From Actinostola sp. cb2023 (lineage: Eukaryota > Cnidaria > Anthozoa > Actiniaria > Actinostolidae): a DNA stretch of 64,000 nucleotides. Both the position numbers and the translations under genes were made by a program. The notes below the pieces were generated by a model. The model searched no databases, was not told the DNA's origin, and saw only the letters and a program-made list of their open reading frames with translations. Of the stretch, positions 35,901 to 41,694 are shown one piece after another (positions within the stretch are counted from its first letter, which is position 1; every line of letters begins with the position of its first letter). The DNA lies in NCBI GenBank assembly GCA_033675265.1, contig JAUJYZ010000316.1, positions 1 through 64,000 on the forward strand, read 5' to 3'.

Positions 35901-36798
35901 CCTAGCACAGTTCACGTGTACTATGGGCCTGCTGAGACTTAATTGTTGTTCCTTATGAATTAGAAATGGCATGAACTGAGAGGCACCTGGCTGAAATTCA
36001 GGCTATAAATACATTGTGCAATCAAACCTGTATTCAACTGCCATGTTTGTGGAATGACTTGAGGTCACTTTATAATAAGAGGGGAGAGTGGGCGTATAAT
36101 AGAGAGCAGCAGATGTTTTTGTCAACATGGACGGCGCGCACACTGATGAATAATGTTCAAAATGACCGTTGACGTCTGTGACGGCAATCTACTACGTGAA
36201 AACAGGTGAAGTGCCATCGTAGATTGCTGTCACCGACGTCAACGGTCGTTTCGAACATCATTAGTCAGTGTGCGTGCCAACATCTGCTTCAGCTCTCTAA
36301 TGTATAACAGAGAGTATATAGGGACCTCATAGGCTTCAATCTGTGATATCAATTCAGAGGACAATGGGAGTGAACTGTTTTCCCTTAATCATCTAGATTG
36401 TTTTAATTATAATATATCGTTCTCCCTTGTGTTATCAACCAATACATATGCTTCATGCATCCAACGAGAATTTATTGAATATTCTAAATATTATTACTAT
36501 TAGCAAGCTATTGTTTAGTTGCTGTTGTCGATCGTCCTTGTTGTCTGTGTTGGCTAGAGATTAGGTCCCTAATTTTTGGGACTACTTTGTTAAAGCTGTT
36601 AACTGAGAAAATATGTCATTTCTTCATACATTATTATTAAATGGTTATTATTATTATTTCAGTGTTACTGTTCCATTGTCAAATGGCAACTATTGGTCCA
36701 ATCGCAAATCCATGTACACAGGAAGACCACACCGTGACATATTTAACGAGTCTGTACAAGCCATATATGAAGATCTCTATGATAATGCTCTTATATAG
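2942..36798 (+). CDS. SPATA6: Spermatogenesis-associated protein 6 (11 coding exons)
   Basis: Exons 2942-2989, 3113-3253, 19970-20018, 21095-21142, 21665-21786, 22835-22945, 24955-25258, 26156-26454, 33491-33558, 35131-35220 and 36663-36798 join in frame to 471 aa; human SPATA6 has 488. The N-terminal SPATA6 domain is clear: residues 7-63 carry [20 protein letters not shown] and [15 protein letters not shown], matching the vertebrate pattern. The middle is Ser/Arg/Pro-rich and low in conservation. The C-terminus has the hallmark [18 protein letters not shown]. In mammals SPATA6 builds the sperm head-tail connecting piece. All introns are GT-AG except intron 4, which is GC-AG. Intron 2 (16.7 kb) and intron 8 (7 kb) are swollen by transposons and satellite. 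A 5' non-coding exon was not looked for. Confidence 0.93.
3976..4990 (-). pseudogene. Decayed transposon ORF with 2A-like and cysteine-protease-like motifs
   Basis: The open frame 4644-3976 on the minus strand encodes 222 aa. Near residue 55 it has [10 protein letters not shown], close to the 2A ribosome-skipping consensus DxExNPGP but with Lys for Asn. Next comes a segment with [19 protein letters not shown], resembling the catalytic-Cys region of papain-like or OTU-type domains carried by large eukaryotic transposons such as Helitron relatives. That assignment is from memory of the motif style, not a search. Upstream sequence to about 4990 seems to continue the element but has stops. The frame ends in an AAT-repeat tail (about 4013-4027). 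Probably a dead element fragment inside SPATA6 intron 2. Confidence 0.45.
5059..5934. mobile_element. TIR element flanked by TTAA
   Basis: The left end AAGCTTAAGGGTGGACTAAC and its inverted partner at 5915-5934 enclose about 875 bp. TTAA occurs at both ends (5063-5066 and 5927-5930), compatible with a TTAA target duplication as in piggyBac-type elements. Additional inverted sequence (ACCTATTT...AAATAGGT) lies just inside. No transposase frame is visible, so it is non-autonomous. Confidence 0.8.
6403..6579. repeat. Five spaced CCTAA/TTAGG palindromes in the left arm
   Basis: Short near-palindromes of the form CCCTAAnnnTTAGGG (one CTAGGG variant) start at 6403, 6433, 6463, 6505 and 6565. The first three are exactly 30 bp apart. 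The same set recurs in inverted order in the right arm (about 13830-14010), and the motif recurs in the internal subrepeats. This looks like a set of protein-binding sites, such as transposase sites. It is not a telomere array. Confidence 0.7.
7786..8245. repeat. 59-83-bp subrepeat array
   Basis: Six units share GATGTTTTAGAAGCCCTTAC, ATTAGGGGTTGTATTTG, TATCAAAGAAACG and GAACGAGTCAAACTGA. Each intact unit contains one copy of the CCTWACGATTAGG motif that marks the element arms. Inverted copies lie at 9498-9680. The last unit leads directly into the ATG of the lysine-rich ORF. Confidence 0.85.
8239..8583 (+). CDS. Lysine-rich basic protein, two exons, inside the 8-kb element
   Basis: Exons 8239-8349 and 8458-8583 join in phase 0 through a GT-AG intron (AAG|GTATAT; TTTCATAG|GTT) to 78 aa. 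The first exon gives an acidic/basic helical stretch ([18 protein letters not shown]). The second is almost all Lys, Arg, Thr and Ala, with nuclear-localisation-like clusters such as [13 protein letters not shown] do not recognise the family. It may be a small element-encoded DNA-binding protein, or the last two exons of a longer transposon protein whose 5' part was lost. The ATG lies in the end of a subrepeat, where other copies read ATG TTT TAG, so the true start is uncertain. CCTCAG|TGATCAC is an alternative acceptor. Confidence 0.5.
8749..9497. repeat. 750-bp near-perfect palindrome
   Basis: The sequence from CCCTAATCGTTATAGCC (8749) is mirrored on the other strand ending at 9497, with a centre near 9123. 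Differences are few: a few extra or changed bases near 8838 and 8983 and a short unmatched centre. The outermost bases are the same TAATCGTTAGGG motif found in the element arms. Arms about 365 bp long would fold into a long hairpin. Confidence 0.9.
9790..10262 (+). repeat. 54-bp hairpin repeat array, left copy
   Basis: About nine units with a 54-bp period. Each contains TTGTGGTCATTATCTAATCA followed by CCACAAACTGCCTAGG; TTGTGGTCATTA and TAATCACCACAA are near-complementary, so every unit is a small hairpin, and each has CCTAGG or TCTAGG. Because 54 is a multiple of 3, several frames stay open; I do not regard these as genes. Confidence 0.95.
10263..11290. other. Core region of the 8-kb element with a possible first coding exon
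   Basis: Between the opposed 54-bp arrays is non-repetitive sequence. ATG at 10909 opens 18 codons ([18 protein letters not shown]) ending at 10962 on a good donor, AAG|GTAATA. Upstream is a plausible promoter-like stretch (about 10700-10900) with a pyrimidine-rich segment. No downstream exon could be matched, so this may be the stump of a transposon gene or chance. Confidence 0.3.
11291..11503. mobile_element. pogo/Tigger-like MITE
   Basis: The left end ACAGTAGTAACCTCC and the right end GGAGGTTCAACTGTA are inverted partners of the CAGTTGAACCTC type known from pogo/Tigger elements. The interior repeats GCTTACGAGAG several times. A related element with TACAGTCGACTCC / GAGGTTCAACTGTA ends lies at 21351-21528, and a single similar end (ACAGTGGAACC) at 11637. 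Confidence 0.7.
11936..12186. mobile_element. MITE with CTTTGCAAAATCTAC ends
   Basis: CTTAAGCTTTGCAAAATCTA near 11938 and TAGATTTTGTAAAGCTTAAG near 12180 are inverted ends about 240 bp apart, followed inside by CGACGTCA and its inverse. A diverged relative is at 50725-50940, in an intron of FBXO4. Confidence 0.8.
12187..12688 (-). repeat. 54-bp hairpin repeat array, right copy (inverted)
   Basis: About nine copies of the same 54-bp unit as at 9790-10262, in the opposite orientation. The two arrays therefore form repeat-rich inverted flanks around a 1.9-kb core. Confidence 0.95.
14063..14170. mobile_element. 108-bp hairpin insertion in the right arm
   Basis: CAAGGTCTGATTAACGGCTC and its exact inverse bound a 108-bp foldback with arms of about 44 bp. 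The left arm of the 8-kb element lacks it at the equivalent site, where AAGCAAACAAAACGCTTC is continuous. It therefore inserted after the element arrived. Confidence 0.9.
14221..14987. other. SPATA6 intron 2, no recognisable feature
   Basis: AT-rich sequence with a 98-aa open frame at 14522-14818 that has a hydrophobic start but no recognisable motif, splice context or homology known to me. I see nothing supportable here. Confidence 0.4.
14988..15275 (-). CDS. Putative small secreted protein, antisense in SPATA6 intron 2
   Basis: From the ATG at 15275 the minus strand encodes 95 aa. Residues 1-20 ([20 protein letters not shown]) form a good signal peptide with a likely cut after Ala20. The mature part is basic, with [10 protein letters not shown], two Cys and several Tyr/Ser, and no domain I recognise. 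The frame remains open upstream to 15452, but that part looks non-coding. The last 25 codons may be read-through of an exon into flanking sequence. No expression evidence is available, so treat it as hypothetical. Confidence 0.35.
   Translation of the reverse strand: MVKVFVFCFFLFTLEMLTNAHTVRGKSTLKDVERFRKYGLPRKPKLYSINMLSSDSYYNWCTKAITAGASIRGKIQILECDWLRGHLLPIFHGLP
15476..18620. mobile_element. 3.1-kb element with about 490-bp inverted-repeat arms
   Basis: The arm 15476-15965 (starting ATGCCGTGTTTACACTTGG) is repeated in inverted form at 18135-18620, including the GAACCGGAAGTTGTTTTATT segment and a poly-G/poly-C tract near 15877 and 18220. Inside is another inverted repeat (about 17085-17465, with GGGACATGT and GTAGCGGGA motifs). 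A minus-strand open frame (17009-16629) is of unknown origin. Confidence 0.8.
17785..17880. repeat. Short repeat of AGTAACGACCC
   Basis: GAAAGTAACGACCC or a close variant occurs three times within 80 bp, with an inverted GTAGCGAGGG-like end (CTCGCTACTTTCGGGAC). Probably the remains of a small MITE. Confidence 0.5.
18703..18927. mobile_element. 225-bp MITE
   Basis: ATTACAGTGAGGACACACTA is mirrored at 18908-18927. Arms of about 90 bp include AACCGGGACC and TGACCAATCAGATTACA. No coding capacity. Confidence 0.85.
19030..19233. mobile_element. 200-bp MITE
   Basis: CAAGCGAGGTCAGGGCCGGACACTG-like and CAGTGTCCTCTGACCTCGCTTG are inverted ends, with ATACCAAGAGGCATTTATGTA mirrored inside. Confidence 0.8.
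19383..19512. mobile_element. MITE with GGATAGCRCTA motifs
   Basis: CCCCAGTTACACGAAACG and CGTGCAACCGGGGGC-type ends enclose ATCCAACGGATAAAA and TTTTATCCATTGGATAGGAC. A longer relative is at 49383-49608 and a fragment at about 39360-39405. Confidence 0.75.
19556..19768. mobile_element. Tc1/mariner-like MITE, family B, copy 1
   Basis: The ends TAGAGTCGATTTCGTATGAG and CTCATACGAAATCGACTCTA are inverted, with TA at each outer edge consistent with a TA target duplication. ACGGTACGG-type repeats lie inside. Other copies are at 26833-27348 and 44701-44900. Confidence 0.85.
20680..20818. mobile_element. Foldback element with CCATTGTCAATAAGAGTACA arms
   Basis: AAATCGCAAGCGGTTTTCCA and TGGAAAACCCCTTGCGATTT are inverted ends. 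TTGTCTGTACTCTTATTGAC and its inverse lie inside. A third copy of the arm core is at 20542-20566, suggesting an earlier insertion or partial duplication. Confidence 0.8.
21351..21528. mobile_element. pogo/Tigger-like MITE, second copy
   Basis: TACAGTCGACTCCTC at the left and GACTGAGGTTCAACTGTA at the right are inverted CAGTTGAACCTC-type ends. The interior has TGGCCGTT repeats. It lies in SPATA6 intron 4. Confidence 0.65.
22100..22470. repeat. 78-bp tandem repeat in SPATA6 intron 5
   Basis: About 4.6 copies of a 78-bp unit containing CCTTTTGGTATCCGGATTTC, TGTCACGTGT and GGGCTACCTGTGGTCTGG. CACGTG is an E-box in every unit. Since 78 is 26 codons, an open frame of 26-residue repeats results; position inside an intron argues against it being protein. 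Confidence 0.95.
22946..23940. other. SPATA6 intron 6, left part; possible SINE remnant
   Basis: GTGTAGCTCAGTGGGAAC at 23318 resembles a tRNA A box, and GGGGTTGAAATCAAC about 80 bp later resembles a B box. ACCTTTTAGGGGT occurs twice (about 23390 and 23446). This may be a decayed SINE. The rest shows nothing I can name. Confidence 0.35.
23942..24831. mobile_element. 890-bp TIR element
   Basis: CAATCTCGTCCCCAGAGCCT and its inverse at 24812-24831 begin arms of about 75 bp, continuing through CGTAGGCTCTGGCATAATCC and its mirror. The interior is non-coding. The CTCGTCCCCAGA-type end also appears in the small foldback at 43691-43757. Confidence 0.85.
25259..26155. other. SPATA6 intron 7, AT-rich, no named feature
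   Basis: It contains AT-rich low complexity (about 25540-25620) flanked by an inverted pair around AGGCTATACAAACATG / CATAGCCTGATGCAAACATG (25500 and 25640) and ACGTTTT words, suggesting a weak foldback. No coding sequence is visible. Confidence 0.4.
26833..27348. mobile_element. Tc1/mariner-like MITE, family B, copy 2, split by a MULE-like MITE
   Basis: The left end TAGAGTTGTTTTAGCATGAG and right end CTCATACAAAAATGACTCTA correspond to family B. The MITE at 26889-27186 sits inside it. The right end runs directly into the 108-bp satellite, whose unit begins CTCTATAGATATC. Confidence 0.85.
26889..27186. mobile_element. MULE-like MITE, family C, copy 1
   Basis: 298 bp with ends CATCCTCGGGAACCCAGGGG and the inverse, long arms, and a perfect 9-bp target duplication CCGGTGATG on both sides (26880-26888 and 27187-27195). 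A 9-bp duplication is typical of Mutator-like elements. It includes GCCGCCATTTTG, an inverted YY1-type motif. No transposase. Confidence 0.93.
27343..33480. repeat. 108-bp satellite array filling SPATA6 intron 8
   Basis: About 57 copies of a 108-bp unit, each with CTATAGATATCTTGGTGTTG, TCACTTGGATATACAATGTA, CATGTACTGTCTGCCAATAC and an AT-rich end (ATATATATTATAATTTATAA). Most units are nearly identical. Degenerate, indel-bearing units cluster at 29280-29480, 31925-32280 and 32580-33060. Variants TTGG, TCGG and TCAG at one site give a higher-order mix. The array starts at the end of the family B MITE and stops about 10 bp before the exon 9 acceptor. Confidence 0.98.
33559..36662. other. SPATA6 introns 9 and 10: foldback remnants
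   Basis: 33990-34760 has several ATCGATTTTTATCGATTTTT-type repeats in both orientations. AGTAGGGGCTGTTTTGCAGT (34552) has an inverted partner ending near 34861 and a diverged copy at 35036, so an element spans about 34552-34861. 36099-36300 is a MITE, listed separately. No additional coding exon is apparent. Confidence 0.5.
36099..36300. mobile_element. 200-bp MITE in SPATA6 intron 10
   Basis: AGAGAGCAGCAGATGTT and the inverse AACATCTGCTTCAGCTCTCT bound arms that continue through GACCGTTGACGTCTGTGACG and GTCACCGACGTCAACGGTC. No open frame. Confidence 0.8.
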
Positions 36799-36834
36799 GA
36801 ACATATGGTATCATTACATTACACCTATATAGAG

Positions 36835-37400
36835 AAGAATTCATCCCAGACAATAATAGACCAATAGGAAGCCACGGCCACTAATAGACCAATAGGAAGC
36901 TAAGGCCACTAATAGACCAATAGGAAGCTAAGGCCTCTAATAGACCAATAGGAAGCCAAGGCCACTAATAGACCAATAGGAAGCCAAGGCCACTAATAGA
37001 CCAATAGACCAATAGGAAGCCAAGGCCACTAATAGACCAGTAGGAAGCTAAGACCACTAATAGACCAATAGGAAGCCAAGACCACTAATAGACCAATAGG
37101 AAGCTAAGACCACTAATAGACCAATAGGAAGCCAAGACCACTAATAGACCAATAGGAAGCTAAGACCACTAATACACCAATAGGAAGCCAAGACCACTAA
37201 TAGACCAATAGGAAGCCAAGGCCGCTAATAGACCAGTAGGAAGCTAAGACCACTAATAGACCAGGAAGCCAAGGCCACTTATAATAGACCAATAGGAAGC
37301 CAAGACCACTAATAGACCAATAGGAAGAGCTCTATATAAGGTCAATAATGGACCAATAGGAAGACAAGGTCAATAATAGTCCAATCAGAAGCCATGAAAG
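36835..37400 (+). repeat. 28-bp CCAAT minisatellite in the SPATA6 3' region
   Basis: About 19 copies of a 28-bp unit, CCACTAATAGACCAATAGGA followed by AGCCAAGG, starting 37 bp after the SPATA6 stop codon. Every intact unit has CCAATAGGAAG, a CCAAT-box-like word. It lies in the expected 3' UTR or just beyond it. Confidence 0.95.
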
Positions 37401-38406
37401 CTAGAAAAAAGATAAAGCTCCATTTGGAATACAGCATACTGTACTGCCACAACAATGTTCACAAATTCAGTCGTCTGCAGTCACATACATGTATATTATG
37501 TCATATAGGTTGCAGGACATAAAGATAAACATTTATTACTGTTAGTCTTACTAGTCAGTTACTAATATTAATCAGATCCTTAACAATTATTCTAATTATA
37601 GAACCTCATTAATTTATTTATCAGAAGTCCTGATCTTTGTCTTAAATGCATGTATCACCAAGGTATAAAGGTATACATCATAACCGTCGTCGTTGGTGAG
37701 GGTTATGAGTTTTGATATGTTTCACAGAGAAGTTACACAAACATCGCAAAACTGGCAACATGCTCATCTGCAGTGGTGAAGATTGCATTCACTCCAGTAA
37801 ACACAAAGAATGTGAATTAACGATCAAATTGCCATACGTAACAATGCCTTTAGGGATAGAGTTAAATCAATAATTATATTATTATTACTCGCTTTTTAGG
37901 AATAAATTATTTATATGGTTTTAAAGTGAGATAAATCCAAGAGTTTTGTAGGGTCTTGCATCACAGACATATGTGTGCTTTACAAAGCTACAGGTCAGTC
38001 CGTCAATGATCCAACAATGAGGATAATATTTAATGATTTCTTTTGAATACGAGTCATTTGGTTTTAACTACAGATTTGATAAATTATGAATAAAGAGTGA
38101 TTGCATATATGTACAAGGTTGTGTTGTGATATCTTCTGAGAGTTTTAACTGTGTGAAAGGGGTTGGGGATGATTGTTGTGGTAGCCTTTTTCATTTCTTC
38201 TCGCGCAACCCTAAATGATACCTTGATGGATAAAAATATTGGTGTTCCGTCGTGAACACCCTAAGTGATGCGAAAAATGATAATTTACACCCCTTCACTA
38301 GATGACGATCATCCCCACCCCTTTCACATGGGAGTGTCCCATCCCCGGAGAGTCCCCTCCCAATGGGATTTCGGTGCCATAAAAATTCCCAGTCATAATA
38401 TTTTAA
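37401..38406. other. SPATA6-GDSL intergenic or 3' UTR region
   Basis: AT-rich sequence with AATAAA-type signals (for example about 37910 and 38090) that could end SPATA6 transcripts. A foldback lies between about 38150 and 38340, with GGGGTTGGGGATGA and TCATCCCCACCCC in inverted orientation. No coding sequence was seen. Confidence 0.4.
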
Positions 38407-39126
38407 TCAAAATATAAATGTTTTGAGTTTTTCAAAAATAATTTCTCCCATTTTATCATAACCCTTGGGTGTGTAATGCAGACCGTCGTCCCAATATTTC
38501 GACTTGTCCTCCTCACTCGGGGTGGTGTGGGGGTGCTCTGTGGCGAGATCACACAGGATGACGTCATCAGTTTCCCCAGCAAACTTTCGGAGCATTTGGT
38601 TGACGATATTTCTTCCTTTCTCGCCTTGTTGCGTGACGTATGAGGTTCTATTCCTACCCATATCATCGTAGATGTAATCACTTTCAGGGATTGTGATGAG
38701 CATTGTCGTAGCTCCATGCCTGTGTGCAGTAAGATGAAGTGTGATTATTTCATCGTACAATGCCTTCTCCGCTCCAAAAACATGCGTATCTCCCAAATCG
38801 TTCGTCCCTCCGAGGATAATAACTAAATCATAAGGACCTTTGCTCTGGAGGATCGGAGGCAGCCTTGAAGTCATTTCCAACCGTGCAAATTCTCCACAAA
38901 TGCCGGCATTGTCAATATCGAATGTTATGCCGGTCTTGTTATGATCTTGCAAGAGTTCTCGTAGTCGTAGCGTGTATGGGTGTAAGTGAGTCATGTTAAG
39001 CGTGTTACCCAACGTTAGACTGTCTCCAAATGCTAAGATACGCACTTTTCGAGTTTCCTTGCTCTCATCGCATGATTCCATCTTTTTAGTTTCTACGATT
39101 TGCCACAGGTAGCCCAACCATTTCAC
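38407..39126 (-). CDS. GDSL/SGNH-family hydrolase, intronless
   Basis: A single uninterrupted frame of 239 aa. SGNH blocks are in order: block I FGDSLTLG with nucleophile Ser36; block II Gly near 75-78 (NAGICGEFA); block III GGTND with Asn109; block V DDGLHYTPKGY with Asp214 and His217. The full catalytic set is present, so an active esterase or lipase is likely; substrate unknown. There is no clear signal peptide, and Met16 is an alternative start close to the conserved block. No introns, unlike its intron-rich neighbours, which suggests retroposition or horizontal acquisition. The opposite strand just upstream has CAAAATGGCGGC, a YY1-type promoter word. Confidence 0.88.
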   Translation of the reverse strand: MKWLGYLWQIVETKKMESCDESKETRKVRILAFGDSLTLGNTLNMTHLHPYTLRLRELLQDHNKTGITFDIDNAGICGEFARLEMTSRLPPILQSKGPYDLVIILGGTNDLGDTHVFGAEKALYDEIITLHLTAHRHGATTMLITIPESDYIYDDMGRNRTSYVTQQGEKGRNIVNQMLRKFAGETDDVILCDLATEHPHTTPSEEDKSKYWDDGLHYTPKGYDKMGEIIFEKLKTFIF

Positions 39127-39827
39127 GCAAATAACGGGGCCTGGTAACTAGTCAAAATGGCGGCTTCCACAGGCTACTAGTAGTGGCTACTGTCATTACT
39201 TCTACATATCACTTTAATTTGGTTGTCAATGATTAAAAGAGCAGGAATGATAAGGATCTTGGGTTGCTTGGGATCTCGTTTGAAAGGTAACATTGAGTTT
39301 TATATCGGTTTCAATCCACTAATGCCACTAATCCAGTAAGCTTACTTGTGATACTCTAATAATTGTATCCACTGGATAAGGATTTACAGATGGATAGCGC
39401 TATCCAATCTTTGAACATCCAATCTTTGCAAGTATATTATGAACTTACTCTATTTAATAAGTCTGGGTAAATCACAACTTCATGACGGGAGTAACTTATT
39501 GTATAAAAATTATGAAAGAACAAATAAAGGAGTACATGCATGTAACTGCTACTGTCTGATGATCTTAGACTTACATTAGCATGTCAGACAGGTACATTTA
39601 TACGTACATAATGAACATATTGAATGAGTGAGATGGCTGGATGGGAAAATATTTGGCTCGAGGTCATGGCAGTATGGACTGAGCACAGTGCCACAGTGTA
39701 CTTAACTTTGTGGATAATGATCCACTTGATAATACATATATACATGTAGATATGAATCATTGATTGTTTCATTTATTTATTATTATTTTGTGTGTATGTG
39801 CTTGTATATATATATTAGCCTCTTCCG
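39127..39827. promoter_or_regulatory. Upstream region of the GDSL gene
   Basis: CAAAATGGCGGC at about 39153 is a YY1-like motif, within 40 bp of the GDSL start codon. Further right is AT-rich sequence with a fragment of the GGATAGCGCTATCC MITE family (about 39360-39405). No other gene. Confidence 0.45.
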
Positions 39828-39960
39828 CAGGCGTCTCGTAAGGCTCGTTTTTCGAGCTGCGTTTTTCTCTATAAAAGTGTCGTTGGGTTGCCTGTGTTAC
39901 TGACGGAGGGAGACTAGGTGCTAGGCTGGGAGAAGAAAAGGAAAGGCGAGACGCCTGCCA
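39828..39960. mobile_element. MITE with GCAGGCGTCTCG ends
   Basis: CCGCAGGCGTCTCGTAAGG and the inverse CGAGACGCCTGCC bound about 130 bp. The interior has CTCCCTCCGTCA-like sequence in inverse orientation. No coding capacity. Confidence 0.7.
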
Positions 39961-40284
39961 AAACTTGAAGTGTACGGACATTTCACTTCACCTTTGGGAC
40001 GCCTCACTTCACCCCGGGTACCCTTGGGATATATTGTCATACACGATTTTGTCGGGGGTACTCTCGGGCTCTATACGTAGTAACTTGTCTTTGCAACTAG
40101 GCAGGAAAACCTCCTTCGAGTTTACCTTCAAAGACATATTTCAAAAGTATAGAATTCCAGTATGTAGCACGGAGTACAAAAATATATTTTAATATCGAAA
40201 TTGAAGAAAAGGTTTCTGAAATACACAACATGAAAGTCGAATTTGAAAAGCTACGGCTACAACCGCCTTACAAGAAAAAAACAA

Positions 40285-40680
40285 TGTCTAGATATCTGGC
40301 AGCCGGACAGGGTTTTGAAAATACTACATGTCCGGAAGTCGATGTTTATGTATTAAGTTAACCGATTCAAATTATCCTAGCTTTGTCAGGGCTTCGATCG
40401 AATACCTTGTGACAAGCCGGCCATGGATTTGAATTTTGAATCGGTACTGACCTTTGATGACCTCAGTTTTAATATCAGTTAATCCGACACAACACGGACT
40501 TAGAAATTTGACATTGCGAACTGACGGACAGGGTTTTGAAAATATTACATGTCCGGCAATCGATGTTTATGTATAATTTGAAGCGTAAGCCATTAAGTTA
40601 ACCGATTCAAACTATCCTAGCTTTGTTTGGGCTGCGAAATACCTTGACGGGCATGGATTTGAATTTCGAAAATGAGTGAT
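40285..40680. repeat. Direct repeat of about 220-bp spacing
   Basis: GGACAGGGTTTTGAAAATA, CGATGTTTATGTAT and TTAACCGATTCAAA...TATCCTAGCTTTG occur in the same order at about 40305-40450 and 40525-40665, with small indels. Origin unknown. Confidence 0.75.
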
Positions 40681-41694
40681 CTACATCAGACATGTATATC
40701 AAATCAACACAACACAGCACTTTTGACATTGCGAACTGTGGGACAAAGTAACGTCGATTATATCGGCGTTATTAAACTCTGATTTCCTTTACTTCTTCTT
40801 CATCTGGACCTACTGGTGGAATATAGTGTAATAGTGACAAAGCAGCGAGAGTGTTGTCATTATCCGCCACGCAAATAATATTCGAGAGTAGTCCCCTGGT
40901 AAGCCAAATTCAAACTACCCCTCCCTGGTCAGTAGCAGTTGGATGCGCACTTTGAGATGCGCAGATGGGAAAAACATTGTCGAGTTTTGGCAGGCAACTC
41001 CTCCTTTTTCTCCTTAGGGCCAAGTCCCTCTCGGCCTTCGGCCTCGCAGGGACAGGGATCCCATCTCTCGGCCTTCGGCCTCCTCCGTTGGAGTTGCATG
41101 CGGAGGAGACTATATATATATATAGTCTTGTTGGAAATGCTCGATGCTGTTCTCTCCAACATATCACAAGTCTTGATTTTTACTGATTTTATTCTCTAAA
41201 AGCACAGTTCGTTCACATGACTCAGAAGAACACTACAACTCGCAAAGTCTCAAAGCTACAACCTCATGTATATCACGTGATTAATTGCTAGCCAATCACA
41301 TCTCAGTAAATCTACTGAAACTAAGCAATGTCAATCAAACTCTCTCATGTGTAAAATAAACAAACCGATATCAATATCTTGTTTCCGTCAGTCTTGTAAA
41401 TTTCTGTCCTTATTTCCCTAAGAGATTAGTTCTCAGTCATCCCATTTCTATTTCTATTCATTACTAATCCATTCAAACACTGACCTTATAGCTGCTTAAC
41501 GCAATTAGCTTTCTCTAGCTATTTTAGTAGCTGTGCTTGACTATTTTTCTCTCTTTCTCTCTCTTTTTTTTGCAATGTAAATGTACGACAAAGAGTGCAA
41601 ATAAAGCTGTTGTTGTTTGTTGTGGGGTAGTTTGTAACTATATTACATAATAAATTATATGATATATGGTAACTTTCTTGTTGTACAATCTTAG
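40681..41694. other. Region upstream of the recognised ECH1 exons
   Basis: It should hold the ECH1 promoter and a first exon for the N-terminal leader, which I could not place. There is a GC-richer stretch (40935-41110) with duplicated TCTCGGCCTTCGGCCTC and an open frame beginning MGKTLSSFGRQLLLFLLRAK at 40965. That looks leader-like, but no splice join could be shown. Confidence 0.3.

Noticed and set aside
40965..41186. ECH1 mitochondrial leader exon
   Set aside because: The first residues look leader-like, but I could not show a donor that joins in phase to 41695.
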